From NCBI RefSeq assembly GCF_949820605.1, contig NZ_CATKVU010000006.1, positions 2,987,001-3,051,000 of the forward strand: 64,000 nucleotides of DNA. Reading direction: 5' to 3'. A program made the position numbers and the translations under genes. Positions 9,231 through 17,798 of the stretch are shown here, piece by piece. Positions within the stretch are counted from its first letter, which is position 1, and each line of letters starts with the position of its first letter. This DNA is from Segatella copri. GTDB lineage: Bacteria > Bacteroidota > Bacteroidia > Bacteroidales > Bacteroidaceae. A model generated the notes under the pieces. The model was given only the letters and a program-made list of their open reading frames with translations. It searched no databases and was not told where the DNA came from.

Positions 9231-10739
9231 TTATTTGTTCATCATGAGCATCTCATCAATGTTCTTGCGGCTGTTGCTCAAGCGTGGAATCTTATGCTGT
9301 CCACCTAACTTGCCCTTGCTCTTCAGCCATTCATTGAAGAGTCCCGGCTTGGCCTTCACTATCTCCAGATGCTGGAGGGTAACGTCGTGAAAGCGCTTGG
9401 CCTCGTAATCGCTGTTGATTTCCTGCAGCTTCTGATCTAACAGACTGGCAAATTCATCGAGGCTGGCTGGCTCCTGAGAGAACTCTATGAGCCACTGGTG
9501 ACGGCACTTAGCATTACTGTCCATATAAACCGGCGCAGCGGTATAATCAGAAACCTGAGCACCTGTCTTCTCGCAGGCATAAGCCAATCCCTTCTCAGCA
9601 TTATCCATGATCAGTTCCTCGCCAAATGCATTAATAAAGTACTTGGTACGGCCGGTAATGACAAACTTATAAGGATTCTTGCTGGTAAACTGAACCGTAT
9701 CGCCGATGAGATAGCGCCACAAACCACAGGAAGTGGTGATGATCATAGCGTAGTTCTTGCCTACCTCAACACCCCAGAGAGGCACAACGGTAGGATTCTC
9801 GCTGCCGAATTCGTCCATAGGGATAAACTCGTAGAATACATCATAATCTATCATAAGCGACATGGCTGGGTCTGCCGGATCATCCTGCAGTCCGAAGAAT
9901 CCCTCGCTGGCATTATAAGTCTCCATATAATGCATGTTCGGCGAAGTGATGAGCTGTTCATACTGCTTGCGGTAAGGAGTAAAGGCAATACCGCCATGGA
10001 AGAATACCTCCAGATTAGGCCATACCTCTTCCAGATGCTTCTTGCCGGAAAGTTCCATGACACGCACCAGCACACTAAGCATCCAGCTAGGAACACCCGA
10101 GATATTGGTTACGTTCTTATTCATCGTTTCGCGGGCAATAAGGTCGCGTTTCACTTCGAAATCGCTCAGGAGAGCAGTTGACTTCTTAGGAACACGCACC
10201 AAATTGGCAAGCGGGTTGATATTTTCGATGAGGATAGCGCTCAGGTCACCCACCAGACTATCCGACACATTATAGTTAGGCGAATGGCTTCCACCTAAGA
10301 TAAGGCTCTTGCCATCAAAGAGTCTGCTCTTCGGATTATTGCGCAGATAATAGGCTACGGCATCAAAGCCTCCGGCATAATGAATGCCATGCAAGCCATC
10401 ATGAGAAACCGGGATAAACTTACTCTTATCGTTGGTGGTGCCAGATGACTTGGCATACCATTTTACCAGTCCCGGCCATAGAATATCCTTTTCGCCATGA
10501 CGCATACGGTCGATATCCCCCTTCAACTCCTCGTAGGTATTGACAGGAATATTCTGTGCAAATTTATCATAACTGTTGGTGGTATTTAATAAATGCTTGA
10601 CACCATATTCAGTATTTTTTCCTTTATTTATAAGGTGCATAAGCACTTTATGCTGCAAATGTTCTGCATCATAGACATACTTCTCCAACTCCTTCTGCCG
10701 AGGTTTGAAGACGTTACTTACTATCGTTGTTAAACTCAT
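9231..10739 (-). CDS. GH3-family acyl-adenylate synthetase-like protein
   Basis: About 502 residues from the ATG at 10739; the open frame runs further upstream to 10862, but that part is a low-complexity promoter region. Motifs of the GH3 (auxin-responsive promoter) family of the ANL superfamily are visible: WYAKSSGTTNDKSKFIPVS (ATP loop), YNASEGFFGLQ, and GLWRYLIGDTVQF. Plant GH3 enzymes conjugate acids to amino acids; the substrate of the Bacteroidetes homologues is not known. A TACTTTTG motif lies 29 bp upstream. Confidence 0.92.
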   Translation of the reverse strand: MSLTTIVSNVFKPRQKELEKYVYDAEHLQHKVLMHLINKGKNTEYGVKHLLNTTNSYDKFAQNIPVNTYEELKGDIDRMRHGEKDILWPGLVKWYAKSSGTTNDKSKFIPVSHDGLHGIHYAGGFDAVAYYLRNNPKSRLFDGKSLILGGSHSPNYNVSDSLVGDLSAILIENINPLANLVRVPKKSTALLSDFEVKRDLIARETMNKNVTNISGVPSWMLSVLVRVMELSGKKHLEEVWPNLEVFFHGGIAFTPYRKQYEQLITSPNMHYMETYNASEGFFGLQDDPADPAMSLMIDYDVFYEFIPMDEFGSENPTVVPLWGVEVGKNYAMIITTSCGLWRYLIGDTVQFTSKNPYKFVITGRTKYFINAFGEELIMDNAEKGLAYACEKTGAQVSDYTAAPVYMDSNAKCRHQWLIEFSQEPASLDEFASLLDQKLQEINSDYEAKRFHDVTLQHLEIVKAKPGLFNEWLKSKGKLGGQHKIPRLSNSRKNIDEMLMMNK

Positions 10740-10767
10740 ATCTAGATATATATCATTTAAGTAGATG

Positions 10768-10775
10768 CAAAAGTA
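10768..10775 (-). promoter_or_regulatory. -7 promoter motif for the GH3-family gene
   Basis: On the minus strand TACTTTTG followed by CATC lies 29 bp upstream of the ATG at 10739, matching TAnnTTTG. It sits downstream of the rnc terminator, so this gene has its own transcription start. Confidence 0.6.
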
Positions 10776-10864
10776 AATCAAACTTTTGATATAGAGAAAG
10801 TTTTTACTATTTTTTAATACAAAAGGGTAAGATAAAGTATACAAAAAGGAAATATACAACACAA

Positions 10865-10908
10865 AAGACTCCCATAAGTGGCGATATTTACCATCTTATG
10901 GGAGTCTT
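10865..10908 (-). terminator. Terminator after rnc
   Basis: A perfect 14-bp stem (AAGACTCCCATAAG at 10865-10878 and its complement at 10895-10908) has a 16-base loop. On the minus strand it is followed by TTTTGTG, just past the end of rnc. Confidence 0.85.
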
Positions 10909-10946
10909 CTGTTAAATCGTATTTCCTATCCGGAAAGAGATACAGT

Positions 10947-12029
10947 TTACTCATCGTTACCGAAAGCAGCCGCTTCGGCAGCGGCAATAATCTCTTCTCT
11001 TGATAATTCCTTAGGATGAGCCGTGATGTCGCTCAAATCGAACTCATCACTCTCCTTCTTTTCATCCTTCACCTCGACCTGCACTTCAGTTTCCTGGGCA
11101 GTTTCGGCAGATTTCTCTGTGAAAACCTCCTCTTTGAAAACATTGATGTGCTTCTCCTCCACCGGTGCGTTTTGTGCATCAGCATCCTGCGAGATGATGA
11201 AATCGTCTTTCACTTCTGTGTTAGGCACGTTTTCAACAGGTTCCTCTTCCATCTTGGTGCGGTTAGCCTTAGCTGTGAACACAGCATCAATATACTGTGG
11301 TTCTTTGCGCAGTTTTTCCAAGCTAGTCTTAGAAGCCACCTGCTGGCTTTCCTTCTTGGAATAGCCCTTTCCTACTCCACCTTCAACACCTTCGAGTACA
11401 ACCTGATAGGTGAAAATCGGGCTACCATTCTTGTCTTTTTGCTGGTCTAGCATAACGAAATCCAGCTTCACGCGGTTTTTCTGGCTCCATTCGATGAGTT
11501 TGCTCTTGAAGTTAACCTCCTTATAAGCCACCTTATCGATGTTTATCATTTGTGCCAGAATACGTTTCTGCATAAAATACATGCAGGCATCGTAACCACG
11601 GTCTAGATAAATGGCACCTACCAAAGCTTCGAACGCATTTCCTCCCATATAACTGTTATGAGAAGAACTGTGGCCATTAGAAAGAATCAGCTGGTTGATG
11701 CCCATTTCCTGTGCCAGTTTATTCAGCGTATCACGCTGCACTAACTTGCTTCGGGTATTGGTAAGGAATCCCTCACGCTTGCCAGGGAAATGCTGGTACA
11801 CGATATCTCCTACTACAGCATCCAAAACTGCATCACCCAAGAACTCCAACCGCTCATTGTTCACTGGTTTTCCCTTAGAATTGCGGTGCATGATGCTCTT
11901 GTGCAACAGCGCCATCTTGTAGTAGCTGATGTCGTGAGGATAAAAACCGAGGATTTCATATAAAGACAAATAAAGCTCTTTATCCTTGCGGAAAGAGAGC
12001 TTTATCCTATCTATAAAATTATTCAGCAT
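10947..12029 (-). CDS. rnc: Ribonuclease III with long acidic C-terminal tail
   Basis: 360 residues. The RNase III signature NERLEFLGDAVLD is at about 58-70 with E62 and D66 as metal ligands, and the second acidic motif NAFEALVGAIYLDRGYD follows. A dsRNA-binding domain runs about 175-245 (NFKSKLIEWSQKNR to KKESQQVASKTSLEKL). About 110 further residues are acidic and low-complexity; typical RNase III has 220-250 residues in total. The start codon overlaps the end of fabF by 11 bp, so acpP, fabF and rnc form one operon. Confidence 0.95.
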   Translation of the reverse strand: MLNNFIDRIKLSFRKDKELYLSLYEILGFYPHDISYYKMALLHKSIMHRNSKGKPVNNERLEFLGDAVLDAVVGDIVYQHFPGKREGFLTNTRSKLVQRDTLNKLAQEMGINQLILSNGHSSSHNSYMGGNAFEALVGAIYLDRGYDACMYFMQKRILAQMINIDKVAYKEVNFKSKLIEWSQKNRVKLDFVMLDQQKDKNGSPIFTYQVVLEGVEGGVGKGYSKKESQQVASKTSLEKLRKEPQYIDAVFTAKANRTKMEEEPVENVPNTEVKDDFIISQDADAQNAPVEEKHINVFKEEVFTEKSAETAQETEVQVEVKDEKKESDEFDLSDITAHPKELSREEIIAAAEAAAFGNDE

Positions 12030-13281
12030 ACTTCTTGAATACTACACAGCAGTTGTGACCGCCGAATCCGAAAGTATTACTCAATGCAGCACGAACCTCA
12101 CGCTTCTGAGCTTTGTTGAAGGTAAAGTTCAAGTTGTAATCGAGCTCTGGATCATTATCACCCTCTTCGTGGTTGATAGTAGGAGGAACGATATCGTTCT
12201 TCACACTAAGAACACAAGCCATAGCCTCTACTGCACCAGCAGCACCAAGGAGGTGACCAGTCATTGACTTGGTAGAACTGATGTTGAGCTTGTAAGCTGC
12301 ATCACCGAAGACAGCCTTGATAGCCTTAGCCTCAGAGATATCACCTACGTGGGTAGATGTACCGTGAACATTGATATAGTCAATGTCCTCTGGCTTCAGA
12401 TTGGCATCAGCAAGTGCACGCTCCATAACGAGCTTAGCACCAAGACCCTCAGGATGAGATGCTGTGATGTGATAAGCATCGGCACTCTCGCCCTCACCTA
12501 CCATCTCAGCATAAATCTTCGCACCACGAGCCTTAGCGTGCTCAAGTTCCTCGAGAATCAAGCAACCTGCACCCTCGCCCATGATAAATCCATCACGGCT
12601 TGCGCTGAACGGACGTGAAGCATGCTCTGGGTCATCATTACGTGTTGACAATGCATGCATAGCATTAAAACCACCTACGCCACAAGCGCAGATAGCAGCC
12701 TCTGCACCACCGCTAACGATGATGTTTGCCTTACCCAAACGAATCAGGTTGAAGGCATCAGCCAATGCATTGCTTGAAGAAGCACATGCAGATGTAGTAG
12801 TGTAGTTTGGTCCGTGGAATCCAAAGTGGATGGAAATCTGACCTGAAGCGATATCTGCAATCATCTTAGGGATGAAGAATGGGTTAAACTTAGGACCATT
12901 CTCCTCGTGAGTACCATAGTACTTCACCTCATCCTCGAAAGTCTTGATACCACCGATACCTACACCGAATACAACGCCAACGTTGTTCAAGTCTTCCTTC
13001 TCAAGATCGATATTAGCATCCTTTACACCCTGCATGGCAGCAATCATAGCCAACTGGGTATAACGGTCAAGCTTGCGAGCTTCCTTACGATCAATCCAAT
13101 CATTGATGTTCAGGCCTTTAACCTCGCAAGCGAACTTGGTCTTGAAAAGGGTTGTATCGAAATGAGTAATAGGCGCAGCACCGCTCTTACCAGCAAGGAG
13201 GCTCTCCCAAGTTTCCTCAGGAGTATTACCAACTGGAGTCACAGCACCGAGACCTGTTACAACAACTCTCTTTAATTCCAT
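12019..13281 (-). CDS. fabF: 3-oxoacyl-[ACP] synthase II
   Basis: 420 residues, normal for KAS II. The nucleophile C166 lies in TTTSACASSSNA, and the two catalytic histidines lie in NVHGTSTHVGD and KSMTGHLLGAAGAVEA. It condenses malonyl-ACP with acyl-ACP in fatty-acid elongation in the cytoplasm. It lies 22 bp after acpP, its substrate carrier, and overlaps rnc. Confidence 0.97.
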   Translation of the reverse strand: MELKRVVVTGLGAVTPVGNTPEETWESLLAGKSGAAPITHFDTTLFKTKFACEVKGLNINDWIDRKEARKLDRYTQLAMIAAMQGVKDANIDLEKEDLNNVGVVFGVGIGGIKTFEDEVKYYGTHEENGPKFNPFFIPKMIADIASGQISIHFGFHGPNYTTTSACASSSNALADAFNLIRLGKANIIVSGGAEAAICACGVGGFNAMHALSTRNDDPEHASRPFSASRDGFIMGEGAGCLILEELEHAKARGAKIYAEMVGEGESADAYHITASHPEGLGAKLVMERALADANLKPEDIDYINVHGTSTHVGDISEAKAIKAVFGDAAYKLNISSTKSMTGHLLGAAGAVEAMACVLSVKNDIVPPTINHEEGDNDPELDYNLNFTFNKAQKREVRAALSNTFGFGGHNCCVVFKKYAE

Positions 13282-13303
13282 TTAGTATAATTTAGCTGCT
13301 AAA

Positions 13304-13540
13304 TTACTTAGCGTTCTCCTCAATGTAAGAGATAGCGTCACCTACAGTAGCAATCTTCTCAGCCTTATCGTCTGGGATAGAGATAGAGAACTCCTTCTCG
13401 AACTCCATGATCAACTCTACAGTATCCAAAGAATCTGCACCAAGATCATTTGTGAAGCTTGCCTCTGGCTTAACTTCAGCCTCATCAACACCGAGTTTAT
13501 CAACGATAATTGCCTTTACTTTGCTTTCAATTTCTGACAT
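13304..13540 (-). CDS. acpP: Acyl carrier protein
   Basis: 78 acidic residues with the [17 protein letters not shown] motif. S37 is the serine that carries the 4'-phosphopantetheine arm. First gene of the acpP-fabF-rnc operon. On the minus strand, TTCCTTTG at 13594-13601 is a plausible -7 element about 55 bp upstream. Confidence 0.97.
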   Translation of the reverse strand: MSEIESKVKAIIVDKLGVDEAEVKPEASFTNDLGADSLDTVELIMEFEKEFSISIPDDKAEKIATVGDAISYIEENAK

Positions 13541-13700
13541 AATTGTAACTTTTAAAATGTTTATAAATCAATTTCTAATTAAAAATCTGGGTGCAAAGGA
13601 ACACTTTTTTTTTGAGATAAACAAATATTTTGGCGAAAAAAGTGCATTATGGTGCACAAACACCCCCTAATTGTGCATATTTTTGGCATTTTTTTCCTTT

Positions 13701-13735
13701 TTTGTTGGTCGTTTCAGATTATTTTGTTACTTTTG
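13701..13735 (+). promoter_or_regulatory. Promoter for the DUF4254 gene
   Basis: TTTG at 13701-13704 and TACTTTTG at 13728-13735 match the Bacteroidetes -33 and -7 elements with a 23-bp spacer. The ATG follows at 13766. The gap 13541-13765 is a divergent promoter region shared with acpP. Confidence 0.65.
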
Positions 13736-13765
13736 TACGGTATTAATTAAACATTTAAATCCATT

Positions 13766-14368
13766 ATGACATTTACAGAAAAAGCCAATAAGATATTTAA
13801 TCAGGCGATAGCCGATTATCATATCAAAGACAACATTGATACACCAATCAATAATCCATACCAGGAAGGTAGCATCGAGAACTACCTTTATCTGAAGTGT
13901 TGGATTGACACTGTACAGTGGCATTTCGAGGATATTATCCGTGATCCTCAGATAGACCCGGCTGAAGCACTCGTATTGAAGCGCAGAATCGACAAGAGCA
14001 ACCAGGACAGAACAGACCTCGTTGAGCAAATCGATACTTACTTCCGCGAAACATACAAAGACGTGAAGGTTCAGGATGATGCACGCATCAACACTGAGAG
14101 TCCTGCATGGGCTGTTGACCGCTTGAGTATTCTTGCCCTCAAGATTTATCACATGAAGGAGCAGGTGGAACGTCCGGAAGCTTCGGCTGAGCACAAAGCG
14201 AAATGCCAAGCCAAACTGGATGTACTTCTGGAACAGCAGGTAGACCTTTCTACAGCTATCGACCAACTCTTGGAAGATATCGAGGCTGGACGCAAATACA
14301 TGAAGGTTTACCGACAGATGAAGATGTACAACGATCCTTCAACCAATCCTGTACTCTACAAGAAATAA
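13766..14368 (+). CDS. DUF4254 family protein
   Basis: 200 residues, predicted helical and soluble, with the DUF4254 pattern near NNPYQEGSIENYLYLKCWIDTVQWHFED and RRIDKSNQDRTDLVEQID. No catalytic motif is evident. In Bacteroidetes this family commonly sits next to a GT9 glycosyltransferase, as here, which suggests a role in lipopolysaccharide or glycan assembly, but the function is not established. Confidence 0.85.
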   Translation: MTFTEKANKIFNQAIADYHIKDNIDTPINNPYQEGSIENYLYLKCWIDTVQWHFEDIIRDPQIDPAEALVLKRRIDKSNQDRTDLVEQIDTYFRETYKDVKVQDDARINTESPAWAVDRLSILALKIYHMKEQVERPEASAEHKAKCQAKLDVLLEQQVDLSTAIDQLLEDIEAGRKYMKVYRQMKMYNDPSTNPVLYKK

Positions 14369-14380
14369 AAAACAGAATAG

Positions 14381-14429
14381 GAGAGCGCATATACCTTATT
14401 ATATAATAAGAGGTATGGCTCTCTTTTTT
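14381..14429 (+). terminator. Hairpin with T-tract between DUF4254 and GT9 genes
   Basis: GAGAGC (14381-14386) pairs with GCTCTC (14418-14423), and an inner ACCTTATT/AATAAGAGGT stem extends it. Six T's follow (14424-14429). The hairpin covers the in-frame ATG at 14415, so the GT9 start must be the later ATG at 14460. It may act as a partial terminator or attenuator. Confidence 0.75.
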
Positions 14430-14459
14430 CACTTTATATTATATATAGAAGAAAAAACG

Positions 14460-15545
14460 ATGAAAACTGAGCATATCCTGGTAATTAGATTTTCAGCCAT
14501 GGGCGATGTAGCCATGACTGTACCTGTAATTCAATCTTTGGCCAAACAATACCCGAAAGTAAGAATTACTGTGCTCAGTCGTCCCTTTGCCCGTCCTTTC
14601 TTTGAAGACTTGGCTCCTAACGTTGGATTTATGGAAGCTGATATCAAGGAGGAATACAAAGGGGTGAAAGGACTCAACGCACTCTATCGCCGATTGATAG
14701 CCAAACAGTTTACAGCAATTGCCGATTTACATAGCGTGCTGCGTTCCGATTATCTGCGTATGCGCTTCAACCTGGATAACTTCAAGGTTGCACATATTGA
14801 CAAACATCGCAAGGGAAAACGCAAGCTGGTAGCTTCTAATGGTAAAAAACTTGTGCAGCAACCTACATCGTTCCAAAACTATGCTGATGTTTTTGCACAA
14901 CTTGGATATCCTATCCACATGGATTTCACATCTATCTATGGGGATGGAAAACAAGGAGATTTAAGTATCTTACCACAGGAGGTATTCGGAGTAGGAGAGA
15001 ATGCTATCTCACAAGAAGACAAGCACATAACAGAGCCGTGGATTGGTATTGCTCCCTTCGCTGCACACGAGGGAAAAATATATCCGATACAACTGATGGA
15101 AAAAGTTATCCAGCGACTTATCCACAATCATCCACACGCTCATATCTTCCTTTTCGGTGGAGGCAAAGACGAAACACCAGTGATGAACGACTGGGCTGAG
15201 AAGTATCCACAGCTCATTAACGCTTCTTCTCATCTTAACGGATTGAAACAGGAACTCATCCTGATTAGTCATCTGCACGTTATGGTGAGCATGGATAGTG
15301 CCAATATGCACTTGGCATCGCTTGTTAACACTCCTGTAGTAAGCATCTGGGGAGCTACCCATCCATACGCAGGTTTCATGGGCTGGCATCAGGATCCTGC
15401 CAATGCCGTACAGCTTGACTTACCTTGCCGCCCTTGCAGTATCTATGGTAACAAGCCTTGCGCTAGGGGAGACTTCGCATGTATGAAGCATATCTCTCCT
15501 GAACTGGTAACAGAAAAAATTGATTCTGTTTTGAACAAAAGATAG
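14460..15545 (+). CDS. Glycosyltransferase family 9 (heptosyltransferase-like)
   Basis: 361 residues from ATG 14460. The GT-B N-terminus HILVIRFSAMGDVAMTVPV is typical of GT9, as are FPFGGGKDE-like residues (HIFLFGGGKDE) and the C-terminal nucleotide-sugar segment LHVMVSMDSANMHLASLVNTPVVSIWGATHP. A cysteine-rich CRPCSIYGNKPCARGDFACM segment follows near the C-terminus. It probably adds a sugar to the lipopolysaccharide core on the cytoplasmic face of the inner membrane. Confidence 0.92.
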   Translation: MKTEHILVIRFSAMGDVAMTVPVIQSLAKQYPKVRITVLSRPFARPFFEDLAPNVGFMEADIKEEYKGVKGLNALYRRLIAKQFTAIADLHSVLRSDYLRMRFNLDNFKVAHIDKHRKGKRKLVASNGKKLVQQPTSFQNYADVFAQLGYPIHMDFTSIYGDGKQGDLSILPQEVFGVGENAISQEDKHITEPWIGIAPFAAHEGKIYPIQLMEKVIQRLIHNHPHAHIFLFGGGKDETPVMNDWAEKYPQLINASSHLNGLKQELILISHLHVMVSMDSANMHLASLVNTPVVSIWGATHPYAGFMGWHQDPANAVQLDLPCRPCSIYGNKPCARGDFACMKHISPELVTEKIDSVLNKR

Positions 15546-15579
15546 GGAATCAGAACTTCTATATATAATAATATATCAG

Positions 15580-15616
15580 AAGAGGGTGTGTCATAAGTTT
15601 ATGATTCACCCTCTTC
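15580..15616 (+). terminator. Terminator after GT9 gene, GGGTGTGTCATAAG family
   Basis: AGAGGGTGTGTCATAAG pairs with ATGATTCACCCTCT across a three-base loop, followed by TCTTG. It lies 35 bp past the GT9 stop. It is one of four related hairpins between 15.5 and 17.9 kb. Confidence 0.7.
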
Positions 15617-15618
15617 TT

Positions 15619-15740
15619 GTTGTTGGATGAGATAGGATATGTTGTTGAAAGAGATAGGATATGTTGTTGAAAGAGATAGGATATGTTGTTGGAAGAGATA
15701 GGATATGTTGTTGGAAGAGATAGGATATGTTGTTGAGATT
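15619..15740. repeat. 22-bp tandem repeat, five copies plus a partial
   Basis: Five head-to-tail copies of a 22-bp unit begin at 15619, 15641, 15663, 15685 and 15707, with a partial sixth from 15729. The core is GATAGGATATGTTGTT, and differences are limited to one or two positions (GAAAGA, GGAAGA or GGATGA). There are no spacers, so it is a minisatellite and not a CRISPR array. Frames open through it give only QQHILS-type repeats and are unlikely to be genes. Confidence 0.9.
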
Positions 15741-15756
15741 GTCAGTATCTTCGGCC

Positions 15757-15845
15757 GCACAACAGCTGTTGTGCGCTTGCATAACAGCTGATATGCGCAT
15801 GCACAACAGCCGTTGTGCATGCGTTGGTCAACTGTTATGCGCCAA
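15757..15845. repeat. Cluster of ACAACAG/CTGTTGT palindromes
   Basis: Three palindromes stand side by side: GCACAACAGCTGTTGTGC (15757-15774, perfect), GCATAACAGCTGATATGC (15779-15796, imperfect), and a 26-bp near-perfect palindrome at 15797-15822 with the same core. A half-site CAACTGTTATGC follows. They could be protein-binding dyads or a folded RNA. Confidence 0.75.
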
Positions 15846-15855
15846 CTATTATCCA

Positions 15856-15938
15856 GACTTATGACACACCCTCATTACCAACCATATAAATAACTCAGAC
15901 CAGAGAGGGTGTGTCATAAGTCTGTGACGCACCCCTTT
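15856..15938. repeat. Inverted GACTTATGACACACCCTC repeats before the IS1182 element
   Basis: GACTTATGACACACCCTC (15856-15873) and its exact reverse complement (15905-15922) are separated by 31 bases. The second arm also folds locally with TGACGCACCCC, followed by TTTTT. The local hairpin is nearly the mirror image of the one at 17799-17832 on the other side of the transposase. Confidence 0.75.
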
Positions 15939-16021
15939 TTATTTTTTGCCTTTTCACAGATACGAAATCTTTAAAAAACATTTTTATTTACAACAAAGCC
16001 CAAACTTTCACAAGCTCGGGC

Positions 16022-16052
16022 TTTGCCTTTCCGCAAAAGATTTGTATCTTTG
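16022..16052 (+). promoter_or_regulatory. Promoter of the IS1182 transposase
   Basis: TTTG at 16022-16025 and TATCTTTG at 16045-16052 are separated by 19 bp, a good match to the Bacteroidetes -33/-7 pattern. The ATG at 16071 follows 18 bp later, which rules out the in-frame upstream ATG at 16023. Confidence 0.75.
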
Positions 16053-16070
16053 CAGAAAACTTCTTTAAGT

Positions 16071-17627
16071 ATGGCAAAGATACAAATAAAATCTGAAACT
16101 CGGCACGAATTGAGCTTTTTTCCTAACTCTTTCGATGATTATGTGCCAAAAGACAGCAAAGTTCGTATGGTGGATCGTATTGTTCGCAGTATGGACATCA
16201 ACCCTCTCATGGATACCTATGATGGGATTGGTGCTCCTCCTTACAGTCCGAAGATGCTTCTAAGTTTAGTTGTTTTTGCCTATATCAATGGCGTTTATTC
16301 CTGTCGTGGCATAGCGGACGCACTTAAATACGATGTTCGCTATATGTGGATTTGTGGAGGTAAGCAATTATCTTTCGCAACAATCAACCGCTTTAGATCC
16401 CATCATATGATTAAATGCATCGACTTTTATTTTGATGCGGTCGTCTCCATATTGGTTGAAAAGGGCGTGATTAGTCTGGAGGAACAATATGTTGATGGTA
16501 CTAAGATAGAGTCGAAAGCAAACAAGTACACGTTTGTATGGAAGAAGACCGTGGAAAAGAACAGGGCTAAGCTCTTGGAAAAGACCTCTGCTGCATTGGC
16601 TCAGATAAAAGAACAAATTCGCCTGAATGGCGGGAGTGACATTAAGGAAGAAGACAGCGAGCCAGCCACTTCCGCCAAGGATGTAGAGAGAAGTGCACGT
16701 TTGTGTGAGAGGCAAGTGAAGAACCTTCCTAAGGCAAAGCTTACAGGAAGAGAGAAGCAAAAGCTAAATACTCAGATAGATCACTTGTTCAAAGCCTCGG
16801 ACAAACTGTGCGAGTATGAAAAATCACTGGATATACTGGGCGAGAGAAACAGTTACTCCAAGACCGATCCCGATGCGACCTTCATGCGCCTCAAGGAAGA
16901 TGCCATGAACAATGGGCAGACAAAGCCTGCCTATAACCTTCAAATTGCGACAGAGAATCAATATTGGACGAATTTCGCCCTTTATCCCAATCCAACAGAC
17001 ACCCTGACCTTCAAGCCTTTTTTGGATAAGTACAAGAAAAGATATGGAAAGCAATCCAAGAGCGTCACCGCAGACTCAGGGTATGGCTCGGAGGAGAACT
17101 ACGAGTACCTAGAGATGGAAGAAATGGTGGGTTATGTAAAGTACAACTGGTTTCACAAGGAACAGCATAAGCCTTTCAAGGAGGATGCCTTCAACCAAGC
17201 GAACTTCTACTACAACAGGGATGATGACTATTATGTCTGCCCCATGGGACAACACATGGAACCTTGTGGACAACGGCAAACGAAAAGTGACTCCGGCTAT
17301 GTGTCTGTCATTACATTATATAGAGCACAACGATGTGATGGATGTCCGCTTGGAAGTCTCTGCAAGAAATCCAAAGGCAACAGAACCATATATGTCAACC
17401 ATAAACTGAATGCATATAAAAAGGAAGCCTTCCTGCTACTAACGTCTGAAGAGGGCTTGAAACACAGAAGCCAGCGACCGATAGAGCCGGAAGCTGTATT
17501 TGGGCAGATGAAGGCAGATATGCATTATAAGCGATTCAGGCATTTTGGAATGGACAAGGTTTACATGGATCTAGGATTGTTCGGAATGGGATTCAATTTG
17601 AAGAAATATTTGGGTATAAAACGATAA
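16071..17627 (+). CDS. IS1182-family transposase
   Basis: 518 residues, intact. The N-terminal DUF772-type domain has DDYVPKDSKVRMVDRIVR, YSPKMLLSLVVFAYINGVYSC and FATINRFR. A coiled, charged insert with RQVKNLPKAKLTGREKQKL follows, then the DDE part with EEQYVDGTKIESKANK, SVTADSGYGSEENYEYLE and the C-terminal EPEAVFGQMKADMHYKRFRHFG, carrying the D, D and E of the active site. It moves the element by cut-and-paste transposition. Its first eight codons are nearly identical to those of the IS1380-family transposase at 58150. Confidence 0.93.
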   Translation: MAKIQIKSETRHELSFFPNSFDDYVPKDSKVRMVDRIVRSMDINPLMDTYDGIGAPPYSPKMLLSLVVFAYINGVYSCRGIADALKYDVRYMWICGGKQLSFATINRFRSHHMIKCIDFYFDAVVSILVEKGVISLEEQYVDGTKIESKANKYTFVWKKTVEKNRAKLLEKTSAALAQIKEQIRLNGGSDIKEEDSEPATSAKDVERSARLCERQVKNLPKAKLTGREKQKLNTQIDHLFKASDKLCEYEKSLDILGERNSYSKTDPDATFMRLKEDAMNNGQTKPAYNLQIATENQYWTNFALYPNPTDTLTFKPFLDKYKKRYGKQSKSVTADSGYGSEENYEYLEMEEMVGYVKYNWFHKEQHKPFKEDAFNQANFYYNRDDDYYVCPMGQHMEPCGQRQTKSDSGYVSVITLYRAQRCDGCPLGSLCKKSKGNRTIYVNHKLNAYKKEAFLLLTSEEGLKHRSQRPIEPEAVFGQMKADMHYKRFRHFGMDKVYMDLGLFGMGFNLKKYLGIKR

Positions 17628-17798
17628 AACTCAATTTTGTTTTTTTTATCGTCAGGGATAACTATGCCCTTTTGTGAGCTTTGGGGCTGTTTTGTTATCG
17701 ATAAAACAAGAAAAGTAAAGTTTCTATACAATATAATAAGATTCCCTTTGTGAAGAAAGACTACGATTCAACTAGAATATATAGAAACACACAAAAAA

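Larger units (their letters stand above)
15988..17697 (+). mobile_element. IS1182-family insertion sequence
   Basis: A single transposase gene (16071-17627) is flanked by imperfect terminal inverted repeats. The left end near 15988 reads AACAAAGCCCAAACTTTCAC; the reverse complement of the right end near 17697 reads AACAAAACAGCCCCAAAGC. The left end contains a hairpin (AGCCC/GGGCT) just before the promoter. No target duplication could be recognised, so the limits are approximate. Confidence 0.7.

Noticed and set aside
15619..15740. Possible CRISPR array
   Set aside because: The 22-bp units are contiguous, without spacers, and there are no cas genes in the window.
15599..15820. Minus-strand ORFs of 66 and 73 residues
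   Set aside because: They only translate the 22-bp tandem repeat and the palindromes; composition is repetitive and no start signal is seen.
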